A DNA stretch of 64,000 bases from Endozoicomonas sp. GU-1 (lineage in GTDB: Bacteria; Pseudomonadota; Gammaproteobacteria; Pseudomonadales; Endozoicomonadaceae), in NCBI RefSeq assembly GCF_027366395.1, contig NZ_CP114771.1, positions 1,798,001 to 1,862,000 of the forward strand, in the 5' to 3' direction. Below the pieces are notes generated by a model. It did no database searches and was not told the origin of the DNA. It saw only the letters and a list, made by a program, of their open reading frames with translations. Numbering within the stretch: the first letter of the stretch is position 1; every line of letters begins with the position of its first letter. This document shows, in pieces, positions 32,394-40,893 of the stretch. Made by a program: the position numbers and the translations under genes.

Positions 32394-33239
32394 CTACTCC
32401 CCCTTCTTCATGTCCAAACCCAATTCATAGAGGTCTTTCTTTCTCAACCCGGTCAGATCAGCGACCACTGCAGCTGCTTTTTTAATGGGCAAATCCTGTA
32501 ACAGACGTTGCAGCATTTTTGTAATATCGGGGCTGATTTCAGAATCCTCTTCCTCCTTAAAGCCCTCGATCAGCACCACAAACTCGCCACGCTGCTGATT
32601 GGCATCGGATTGCAAAACGGCCTGAATCTCCGACACCGTCCCGGTCATCACGGTTTCAAAGGTTTTGGTGATTTCCCGGGCAAGAGCAATGTACCGGTCA
32701 CCACCGAGCACCGTTGCCAGATCTTCCAGAAGTTCCATAATACGGTGTGGCGACTCATAAACCCCCCAGGTACTGGCAAAAGCCGCCAACGATTCTATTC
32801 GCTTGCGACGCCCCGCCCCTTTCGCGGGCAGAAAACCTGCAAAATAAAAACGATCCGTGGGCAAACCACTGACTGACAGCGCGGCGATAAATGCGCAGGC
32901 CCCGGGAATGGGAACCACCCGAAACCCGGCCTCTCTCACCGACCGGACCAGATAAAAGCCCGGGTCAGAAATTAACGGCGTACCGGCATCACTGATCAGG
33001 GCAATGGTCTCCCCCGCCTGCATACGTCGCACAATCATCCCGGCCTGATGTCGTTCATTGTGGTCATGGCAGGGAATCAGCGGAGTATCAATACCAAAGT
33101 GATTCATCAAACGCTTACTGTGCCGGGTATCCTCTGCGGCAATAACGTCAACCTGACGAAGCACCTCTATGGCCCTGGGCGTCATATCACCCAGATTACC
33201 CATTGGCGTAGAAACTATATAAAGAAGCGGGTCAGACAT
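32394..33239 (-). CDS. rsmI: 16S rRNA (cytidine-1402-2'-O)-methyltransferase RsmI
   Basis: RsmI methylates the 2'-O of C1402, complementing RsmH on the same nucleotide. The 281-residue protein has the tetrapyrrole methylase fold with YIVSTPMGNLGDMTPRA at the N-terminus, AAEDTRHSKRLMNHFG, and ALISDAGTPLISDPG. ATG 33239 fits the family start; an upstream frame to 33287 runs into the inverted-repeat element. rsmI is normally divergent from and adjacent to lpoA, but here lpoA lies 12.4 kb away beyond an accessory island. Confidence 0.95.
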   Translation of the reverse strand: MSDPLLYIVSTPMGNLGDMTPRAIEVLRQVDVIAAEDTRHSKRLMNHFGIDTPLIPCHDHNERHQAGMIVRRMQAGETIALISDAGTPLISDPGFYLVRSVREAGFRVVPIPGACAFIAALSVSGLPTDRFYFAGFLPAKGAGRRKRIESLAAFASTWGVYESPHRIMELLEDLATVLGGDRYIALAREITKTFETVMTGTVSEIQAVLQSDANQQRGEFVVLIEGFKEEEDSEISPDITKMLQRLLQDLPIKKAAAVVADLTGLRKKDLYELGLDMKKGE

Positions 33240-33271
33240 GACAAAAAAAAACCGATATGAATTTTCAGGCA

Positions 33272-33437
33272 ATAAGTAGTTAACCAAATGAAATCATATT
33301 TTCTGACTAAGTGGACAGTCACTCTGCGGCGTTACAACTCCGGTCACATAGCTACGGCTATGCTCCCTGCGTTGTGCCTTGCATAGTAACTGTCCACTTA
33401 GCCAGAAATATACGATTCCATTTGGCCAACTACTTAT
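33272..33437. repeat. Long inverted-repeat element upstream of rsmI
   Basis: Two arms of nearly 50 bases face each other: 33272-33319 and 33389-33437. They are imperfect in the outer part and almost perfect in the inner 20 bases, including CTAAGTGGACAGT and its complement. The 69-base centre holds a smaller hairpin, CATAGC-TACG-GCTATG. No protein is encoded. It is a second type of mobile palindrome (MITE-like), at the boundary where conserved synteny is broken. Confidence 0.75.
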
Positions 33438-33680
33438 CTTACCATTTTGACCACTTCACATCCGAAAAAAATCCAGACAGGATCAAAACCCTGACTGCCA
33501 TTGTGGCAGAAGACTTTAGCCCCAGCGACGAACATGAACACCCGCAATAAGTCACCAGACGCCATTGTGAACTCACGACCCCAGGTTAGTGTACTGAACT
33601 TTTTTTTAATCAATAGGTCAATGAGTGGTGAATGCTTTTTTCCACACAATGTGTTTTTACTGCAATTACAGAGATAATCT

Positions 33681-34892
33681 ATGATCATGGGCATTTCTAC
33701 TTCCACCTGTTTAAATACTGATGCTCCCCCCACTTACCAGGAAGCCATCGATGACAGTCTTTATTCCATTGAACAGCTGGCAAGAAAATTTATTGTCAAC
33801 GCCGAAGCAATCCGTAAATCCAACCAGGGGGACATTAACCAATGCAAAAAATCACTGTTTGCCAGAATGATCAAGCAATTAAATGAGCGCATCCCCAGAC
33901 CTTTTATACTCCCGACTGAACTGAGCGCACTAACCAACCCAAAGAATTTTAGCCATTGCGATTGGAAAAAGTGGCAAGACAACGTCGACCAGAAGGATTT
34001 TGATAAGGGATATGGTGCCATCAAGGAAATAGGAGACAAGATCGGATCGGAGGACACAGAAAAACTGCTGTTTGCATTTTTACCACCATTGGACCCGAAG
34101 TGTTATGACTTTTTTTCCATAACTTCTATTTTAAACAAAGAGAAGCCTTTTCAGCAGGTGGCCTGGCTGATGCGAGGCCGATGTATACCCGCAAAAGACT
34201 TTATTACGAAAGCCATCTCAATGGGACTCGTGGACGAAGAACTGGTTAACAAGATATACGCCCAGGGTTCTGGGGATCAAGCCAGTTCAGTAAACGACGA
34301 AACACCCGATAGCCAGCTGCCGGATTACAATACTTCATGCAACCAACTTGAGATCGTCTCAGCCTGTGATCTGGCTGGAGAATTCATAACAACCGCTATT
34401 ACCAGTGGGAAAGATACTGATGCCGATAAAATTGAACTAATGCATCAGTTTACTTCCATTCTGAATGAAACTCACAGGTGTGGTGTCAGTGTCATAGGCG
34501 TTAATCCGGGGCAGTTCGGCAAGAATCCGACCAAAGTGATTAAGTCAGATTGGTCAAGCTGGCAAAAGGCCGTTTATAAAGAAATCAAAAAAAGCAATAC
34601 CTGGGTACCACGGAACGAAAAAACTATTGAAAAGATTGAAGGTATATTATTAAAAAGTAACCTCAACCCTGACATGCTGTACACTGTTTTCAGGTCAAAC
34701 CCGGATATCCTTGATTTAAACTTCAACCCTGGAAAAAAAGTACCCCACAGTGAAGATTTGCTTAAGTCAGCGTTCATGTTTTGTAAAGGCATCTGTCAAC
34801 CAATAACTAACATCATCACTGGTTTGATTAAGTCAGGCTGTTTAACTCAAAAAACCATTAATAAAATTTATTCACTGGGCATCAAGTCTTAA
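33681..34892 (+). CDS. Hypothetical protein with N-terminal PPxY motif and internal duplication
   Basis: I do not recognise this 403-residue soluble protein. A PPTY motif sits at residues 16-19, after a Ser/Thr-rich start. The body consists of two similar halves. The first contains CDWKKWQDNV and ends CIPAKDFITKAI...NKIYAQG. The second contains SDWSSWQKAV and ends CQPITNIITGLI...NKIYSLG. Each unit is roughly 150-175 residues and mainly helical. PPxY is the ligand of WW domains, which are almost only eukaryotic, so a role in a host cell is possible. No signal peptide is present. The gene is first in the accessory island after rsmI; its ribosome binding site is weak and ATG 33687 is an alternative start. 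Confidence 0.75.
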   Translation: MIMGISTSTCLNTDAPPTYQEAIDDSLYSIEQLARKFIVNAEAIRKSNQGDINQCKKSLFARMIKQLNERIPRPFILPTELSALTNPKNFSHCDWKKWQDNVDQKDFDKGYGAIKEIGDKIGSEDTEKLLFAFLPPLDPKCYDFFSITSILNKEKPFQQVAWLMRGRCIPAKDFITKAISMGLVDEELVNKIYAQGSGDQASSVNDETPDSQLPDYNTSCNQLEIVSACDLAGEFITTAITSGKDTDADKIELMHQFTSILNETHRCGVSVIGVNPGQFGKNPTKVIKSDWSSWQKAVYKEIKKSNTWVPRNEKTIEKIEGILLKSNLNPDMLYTVFRSNPDILDLNFNPGKKVPHSEDLLKSAFMFCKGICQPITNIITGLIKSGCLTQKTINKIYSLGIKS

Positions 34893-35411
34893 AAATTCAG
34901 ATGACCAAGGCTGAACAAGATGAGCACTTCAGTTAATTAAAAAACTACTGACGTACATCACTCTCAGTTGCCCAATATCGCTGAGCAGCCTGGTTTTACT
35001 ATACGACAGGAAATATTCCGCCTCTGGATTTTATCCTCTCAATGATTGCAGCCTTGGCTGGAGTTGGAAACTTTGATAGCCGGGTTATTTGTTCGTTTTT
35101 TGAGCTGCCGGGCCAAACTAAGCAGCACACTGTTTTGGGTTGCTTCTGCCACAACTATATGAAACAGTACATCCCCCTTGCCCGTATTACTCCCCTTGGC
35201 TCAGCTCTTTCTTATCCAGCTCAAGGGCAACGTGCGCTTTTATATTATCTTTCCAGTCTTTTACCGGTCAGCAATGCAGACTGAATATAGACGATTTTCA
35301 CATAACCAACATTTTTTTCACGCTACCTGGCATACGATCACCAACCGGATCAAAACGGAAAAAAGAGACACTGCTTTAACGAGATTTAAAATTTGGAGTC
35401 TGATCACTATC
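34893..35411. other. Gene-free interval before the efflux genes
   Basis: About 520 bases lie between the PPxY gene and the membrane fusion protein. Two short overlapping plus-strand frames (35042-35284 and 35140-35379) lack ribosome binding sites and protein-like features. I see no repeat or terminator. It should contain the efflux promoter. Confidence 0.4.
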
Positions 35412-36200
35412 ATGAAAAAAATTGTATTACTTACATGTCTTTTATTTTCGTCATTGCTACGCGCAAATGAATTCGATCCCGGTCAGTACAGCGTTGCACC
35501 ACTGTTGCCCGAAAAGTTGGTTGTGGTGCGTAGCCAGGTGTCCGGTGTTGTCGATGCCTACAACTTTGAAAATGGGGATCCGGTCAAAAAGGGCAACCCT
35601 CTGTTAGCCATCTCCGCCAGGGATTACACGCTCAATCTCAATCTGGCCAGATATGAGCTGGATGTGAGCAAAACAACCCAGCAGAAACAGTTGGCACGCT
35701 TTCAGTCCCTGTACAAGACCAAAGGTATCTCCGCCAGTGATCTGGATAACCAGACCCGGTTGACCAATATCAGCCAGGCACAGCGTAATGCCAGCAATGT
35801 CCGATACGACATTGCCCGGGAAACCCTGAACAAGTCTGCTCCCAAGGCACCGTTTTCCGGTGTGATTGTTAAGCGTACTGTCGAGCTTGGGCAGTTTATC
35901 TCTGTCGGCGATCCTCTCTATACCATCGTTGATACCCAGCAGCTCAAAGCACGTTTTCATCTTCTGGAAGCGGACTTTACTCGCCTGAAAAAAGGCGACC
36001 AGCTGAAGGTGGTTGTGCCATCCATCGGGCAGTCATTGACCGGTCATGTGACTGTACTCTCTCCTGCTATTCAGGCAGATGCCCCCGGATTTCTGGTGGA
36101 GGTCACCGTCAATAACCGTGCCGGCAAACTGAGTGCCGGTATGGAGTCTCGTGTTTATCTGGACGTCACTGGTCGCACAATCGCCGGGGAAGCACGATGA
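35412..36200 (+). CDS. RND efflux periplasmic adaptor (membrane fusion protein)
   Basis: The 262-residue protein is a HlyD/AcrA-type adaptor that would link an RND pump to an outer-membrane channel. It has a signal peptide (MKKIVLLTCLLFSSLLRA), a biotinyl-lipoyl half-motif SGVVDAYNFENGDPVKKGNP, a short helical hairpin, the second half-motif APFSGVIVKRTVELGQFIS, and a beta-barrel. At 262 residues it is shorter than the usual 350-400, with a small hairpin. ATG 35412 begins the signal peptide; a longer frame from 35178 is non-coding leader. Its stop overlaps the RND gene start by four bases, so they form one operon. Confidence 0.88.
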   Translation: MKKIVLLTCLLFSSLLRANEFDPGQYSVAPLLPEKLVVVRSQVSGVVDAYNFENGDPVKKGNPLLAISARDYTLNLNLARYELDVSKTTQQKQLARFQSLYKTKGISASDLDNQTRLTNISQAQRNASNVRYDIARETLNKSAPKAPFSGVIVKRTVELGQFISVGDPLYTIVDTQQLKARFHLLEADFTRLKKGDQLKVVVPSIGQSLTGHVTVLSPAIQADAPGFLVEVTVNNRAGKLSAGMESRVYLDVTGRTIAGEAR

Positions 36201-39200
36201 ACACATTGCTGGAACTGTTATCACTGCGCAAGTTTGCTGCCAAGGCGCTGACCTTTCTGATCATCGCTATCGGGGTGTTTATCGCCATCGGCCTGCCGAT
36301 GGCAGAAAAGCCCCGTTACGACATGATGAGCGGCAATATCACCACAAGTTATCCCGGTGCCACGGCACTGGATATCGAGAGCAATATCACCAGCAAGATC
36401 GAGAAAGAGTTACTGTCGATATCCAGCATCAAGGAGTTTACCTCCACGTCTGAGAACGGTAGCTCCAGTATCCGGGTGACTCTGGAGAGCGATGTCTCCG
36501 ACCCAAATGCGACCTATCAGGATATTCGTGATGCACTGACCAAGGTCTCTGGGCTGCCTGCCGGTGTCACCGATGGGCCGACCTTTTCTGCGACAAAGTC
36601 CTATAGTCTGGACTTTATGGTGGTCGGTATCGCCGGTTCCGATGCGGTGTCGTACAGTGAGTTGCGAAAGCAGGCCAGGGATCTGGAGCTAAAAATACGG
36701 CAAATTGAAGGTATCGGTGATATTCATACCACAGACCTTCGTGATCCCGAGTTTCTGATCGCCCTGGAACCCATATCCCTGAAGCGCTACGGTCTGACCA
36801 TCGATGAAGTGGCCGCACTGGTTGCCCAGCGTAATGCACTGATCAGCGGTGGTCGTCTGGATCAGCTGAAAAACAGCCCTGAGCTGATTACCGCTGCCGA
36901 GCTGAAAAGTGTCGAACAGTTGCGGGAGATGATGATCGGTTTTGCCCCTCGTCTGAAGCTCAAGGATGTGGCCGGAGATATTCGGGAGAGTTTTGCAAAG
37001 GGCGAGGTCTACGGTTCGATCAATGGCAACAAGAGTATTGTTTTCGACCTGCGACCAATGAGAGTGGCGATGTACTGAGTACGGCTGAAAGCGTCCGCAA
37101 TCTGCTGGCGAAAGAGCAGGAGCTGCTGGGCAAGAACTATACGCTGGGTGTCGGCTTTGATCTCTCTAACGAGATTCAGGAGAAAGCCTCGATTGTACAA
37201 AATAATGGTCTGGTTGGCCTCGGTCTGGTGCTGGTAACGCTGGCACTGTTCCTGAGAAAGCGGATCGCCCTGTGGGTGGCAATATCTATCCCGGTCTGTA
37301 TTTTCGGTACCCTGGCAGTGTTGCCGGCCTTTGGTCAGATTCTCGATGTCTTTACCCTGTCTGCACTGATCCTGATTATCGGCATTATTGTCGATGACGC
37401 GGTCGTGGTCAGTGATCGTATAGTGGCACTGGTGGAAGAGGGCTACGAGCTGGAACGTGCCGTCACCGAAGGTATAAAAAGCGTGTTTCCAGCGGTGCTG
37501 GCCAGCGTGCTTTCCACCATGATTGCCTTTGTGCCGCTGCTGTTCCTGCCCGGTAACAGTGGCAAGATGATGTATGTGATTCCGCTCACCGTCATTATCG
37601 CCCTCTGTTTCTCGTTTATTGATGCACTGTTGTTTATCCCGGCACACCTGAAAGGCGTGTTCAAGCAGGGAGAGGTGGTTGCCAAAAAAGGTTCCAGCCA
37701 GCTTAAGTGGCTGAATACCATCGTTGCCAGCCTGATTCGCAAGCGTGCTGTTTTCCTGCCGGTTATGGTGGCCACCATTATTGGTCTGGGGGTGGTTTCG
37801 TACCAGAGTCTGACCTATCTGTTCTTTCCGGTCGATGGTGCTTACCTTATCGAGATGGAAGCGGAGGCGGATACTGAACTTTCCCTGGATGAAGTCTGGA
37901 AAGAGACCCAGGCACTGGAAAAGATCATCAAGAATACCCCGGAAGTGGCGACCTGGTACGGTCAGGTCGGAACACCGGTCAGCACCTGGGGTGTCTCCCT
38001 GATACCGGCCAACCAGCGCGATCGCAATGCCGAGCAGATCGTCGCCGACTGGGAGAAGCAGGCCGAGAGTATTACCGGTCTTGCCCAGATCGAGTTTGAT
38101 GTCGATGGCGGTGGTCCACCGGCTGGTCGTCCGGTAGACCTGCGGGTTGTCGGCGGCAGTGACGAAGGCCGGGAGAAGCTGGCCAATGACCTGGTGGCAT
38201 TTTTGCAGGAGATACCCGGCAGTCATCGGGTACGGCGAGATCTCAATGCACCATCACCATAGGCGCAGGCAGTGTTGCAGTACGACTGGCTCAACTATTA
38301 CGGTATCAGCGCTACGCAGGTCGGAGATATTATCAAGTACGCTATTGATGGCCAGCGCGTGACGCGGGTCTTCAACGGTGAGGAAGAGGTTCACTTTCGT
38401 GTAGCACTTGACGACAATGATCGTCTACTAACTGAGTTGGATGAATTGCTGGTGCGCGGCAAGAATAACCAGCTGATACCGTTACGCAAGCTGGTACGCT
38501 GGGAATTTACCAATGCTCTGGCTGGTATCGACCATTACAACGGCAAGCGGGTAATTCGGGTTTCGGCGGGTCTGGATACCACCATAACCGATCCGGTGGC
38601 AGTCTTTGATCAGGTGCAGACCCGGTTCGCTACCGCTAACATGAGCACCGATTATCAGGGTGCGAGTATTATCGTTACCGGCCAGATTCTGGAAACCCTG
38701 GAGGCGGAGCGAGGATTTTCTGTTGCTATCGGCTTTGCCCTGTTTGGCATCCTGCTACTGCTGTTGCTGCTGTTTGACCGTGTCTTCGAAACATTGATCG
38801 TACTGTCTGTTATTCCTTTGGGTATCTGCGGTGCACTGTTTATCCTGTTCATCCATGGTCAGGTACTGAGCTTCTTCGCCATTATCGGTATGATCGCCCT
38901 GATCGGTATTATGGTAAACAACAGCCTGGTGCTGGTATGGCACCTGATGGAGACCGAGCAGGCGTGCACCAGGGAGAATATGGTGGAGTTTGTCATCAAG
39001 GGTACCCAGAGCCGTGTACGTCCTATTTTGCTGACAACGGTGACCACTGTTGCCGGTCTGACCCCCCTGGCCTATGGCCTCGGCGGCTACGATAACTACA
39101 TGTCGCCCATGGCGCTGGTCGTTGGCTGGGGCTGCGTGATCTCGATGATGGTAACATTGACTGTGATTCCTTCCCTCTACCTGCTGGTTAAACAGCGGCA

Positions 39201-39216
39201 GTTTGGTAAGGCCTGA
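36197..39216 (+). pseudogene. RND efflux transporter, disrupted by a frameshift and an amber stop
   Basis: Conceptual repair gives a pump of about 1000 residues of the AcrB/MdtB type, which would export drugs or other compounds using the proton gradient. Part one (36197-37078) holds the first porter region. The frame is lost near 37051, where one base appears missing (FDL then TNESGDVLS). Part two contains the proton-relay Asp pair in GIIVDDAVVVSD. A TAG at 38260-38262 interrupts the same frame between DLNAPSP and AQAVLQYDW, probably from CAG. Part three (38272-39216) holds the last membrane helices ending at a strong terminator. No outer-membrane channel gene is adjacent. Two independent lesions of different type make true decay more likely here than for single-frameshift genes. 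Confidence 0.85.
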
Positions 39217-39233
39217 TCGTTGATCTTTATGCG

Positions 39234-39261
39234 GGGACTCAATAGTTGAGTCCCTTTTTTT
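39234..39261 (+). terminator. Rho-independent terminator of the efflux operon
   Basis: A perfect 9-bp stem GGGACTCAA / TTGAGTCCC with a TAG loop is followed by seven T residues, 18 bases after the RND stop codon. Confidence 0.93.
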
Positions 39262-39263
39262 AT

Positions 39264-39667
39264 GTAGTGGTCAAAATGGACACCTGATTAAGCCGCTTTC
39301 CTGAATTCCTGTTGCTCAAAGTCCACAGGGCTCACGTAATCAAGATAGGAATGAAGTCTGCGGTTGTTGTAGAACAAAATGTAATCAACAACCGCTGCTT
39401 CAACATCTGCTCTTGTTTCGAAAATATAATGAGACCTTATTCGCCTTCGTGACTGCAAACTCCCTGTTCAGAAGATTTTCTGCAACTGGAAACTTGTGCC
39501 TGCTATTCGTCGTCACCTTGAATTTTTTCGCATACTTCACGACCAGCTCCAACCGTTTCATCAGTGTTGTTGCCTGATGGCGACCTATGCTGTAACCCTT
39601 GCTTCGCAGTGCTTTTGCCATTCTTCGACAGCCAAATGCCCAGTGGCTCAGGTAATTTCTGTTTCCT
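39264..39667 (-). mobile_element. IS3-family transposase remnant
   Basis: The minus strand encodes fragments of an IS3-type OrfB. One part reads YLSHWAFGCRRMAKALRSKG and continues through an HTH_21-like region to RHKFPVAENLLNREF. It then jumps, with a frame change near 39425, to the C-terminus FETRADVEAAVVDYILFYNN followed by RRLHSYLDYVSPVDFEQQEF. The whole DDE catalytic core between these parts is deleted. The right end near 39264 has TGGTCAAAATGGACACC, a plausible terminal repeat. The other end is lost at a run of ten G (39685-39694). The element is inactive. Confidence 0.85.
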
Positions 39668-39826
39668 CACCGAGCAAGCCAGTCCGGGGGGGGGGTCTGT
39701 ACTCTGTTTTTTTGAAGAAGGTTCATTTGAAGAAGGGTGCTCTCTATCAACGGCAGCAGAAGCCTCAGGCTGACTGGCAGATACTGCGTCTGCATTACCC
39801 GGTGTGACCTGCTGGTCACCCGACGG

Positions 39827-40639
39827 CTAGTCAGTCAGGCGATATTCCACTGTGAGGTGCTCCAGCTCCTCCAGTGAGGCTTTGGCTGCCTGATAATCCT
39901 GAATCATTTTATCTGGTATCATCTGCTGGTCACCCGGCGGCTGACTGGTCAGGAGTTCTTCAAATCTGAGGCACTTTTGCTCCAGCGTGGCTCTGAGTGT
40001 CTGATAATCCCGTATCACTTCATCCCGTGTCACCTGTTGGTCATTCAACGTCATCCCCTTCAGGTAACATTCATAGCGCACTAACAACAATAGGAGTGGG
40101 TCTTGCTTGCAACGATGGTTACTGGCTGCCAGCCAATCCTGCCTCATCTCATCGGGTGTCACCTGCATGCCAGCCGGCATGAGCACCCTCCTAACATTAC
40201 ATTCCAAATTGGATATCGCTAATTTTTCTCTGAAATCCCTTATCGCTGATTTGCACAAATTATCTTGATCTGGCAACCGGTTGAATTCTTGAATAACGTC
40301 ATAGGGAATTACTTTTCGATTGTCGTGTAGAATGTTATGTAAGCAAAGTTTTTCCAGGAAGAGGCCACTCCTGAGAGACGTGTTATCTTTTCCATAAGCA
40401 CCAAGCACATCAGCCGAGGTGATGTGACGCCCATGTAATGTTTTTTTTCCCCAAAAGGCATCCTCAATACCCTGGTCTTCGATCAGGCTGGAGGCTGTGT
40501 CTTCAAGATACCGATGGCTTGAGATTTTTTTACCACTGAATATACCTGTGGCGTGGTCAGTCGTCCCGCTTGAGTCGGTTGGCAGGTCACTGGCAGGCTC
40601 CGGGTGGGAGTAGATAGATGGTGTTACTGTTGCTTGCAT
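39827..40639 (-). CDS. Hypothetical protein of the 37-residue repeat family, probably truncated
   Basis: The 270-residue product shares an N-terminal domain with the two genes that follow on the other strand (IEDAFWGKKTLHGRHITSAD, then GLFLEKLCLHNILHDNRK). It carries only a few diverged repeats (RYECYLKGMTLNDQQVTRDE). ATG 40639 is preceded by AGGACTTTATT, matching the leaders of the paralogues. The stop is a TAG in the context LTD*PSGDQQVTPG. An earlier repeat in the same protein reads LTSQPPGDQQMIPD, so this TAG probably replaced a Gln codon. The same frame stays open for another 50 codons into a Ser/Pro-rich tail before meeting the IS3 remnant. Function is unknown. Confidence 0.7.
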   Translation of the reverse strand: MQATVTPSIYSHPEPASDLPTDSSGTTDHATGIFSGKKISSHRYLEDTASSLIEDQGIEDAFWGKKTLHGRHITSADVLGAYGKDNTSLRSGLFLEKLCLHNILHDNRKVIPYDVIQEFNRLPDQDNLCKSAIRDFREKLAISNLECNVRRVLMPAGMQVTPDEMRQDWLAASNHRCKQDPLLLLLVRYECYLKGMTLNDQQVTRDEVIRDYQTLRATLEQKCLRFEELLTSQPPGDQQMIPDKMIQDYQAAKASLEELEHLTVEYRLTD

Positions 40640-40893
40640 AATAAAGTCCTGGCTTTGAATATCAGCGACTGTTTGACCTCAAACTGACTATTTGGTTCAC
40701 ACTCAGATGTGTCAATTTATTCCATGGTGTGGAATATAGATACCCAGAAAACAAGACAAACGCCTCACCACTATCAACAACTTTTTGGATATAGAGGGAT
40801 GCTTACACCTCCCCCCACAACACCATAAATGGAACCAAATAATCATATTAAGGTCGAAAGGCGGTGTTTATAACCAAGTGTGCAGGGTTTATC

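Noticed and set aside
35042-35379. Two short plus-strand frames upstream of the efflux adaptor
   Set aside because: They overlap each other in different frames, have no ribosome binding site and no recognisable features.
39685-39694. Run of ten G as a phase-variation switch
   Set aside because: It lies in a degraded junction downstream of a stop codon, so length change would not control an intact gene. It is noted only as part of the broken locus.
38260-39829. Amber suppression, because two TAG codons (38260 and 39827) stand where Gln is expected
   Set aside because: lpoA in the same window ends normally at TAG, and both affected genes show other signs of decay, so CAG to TAG mutation is simpler.
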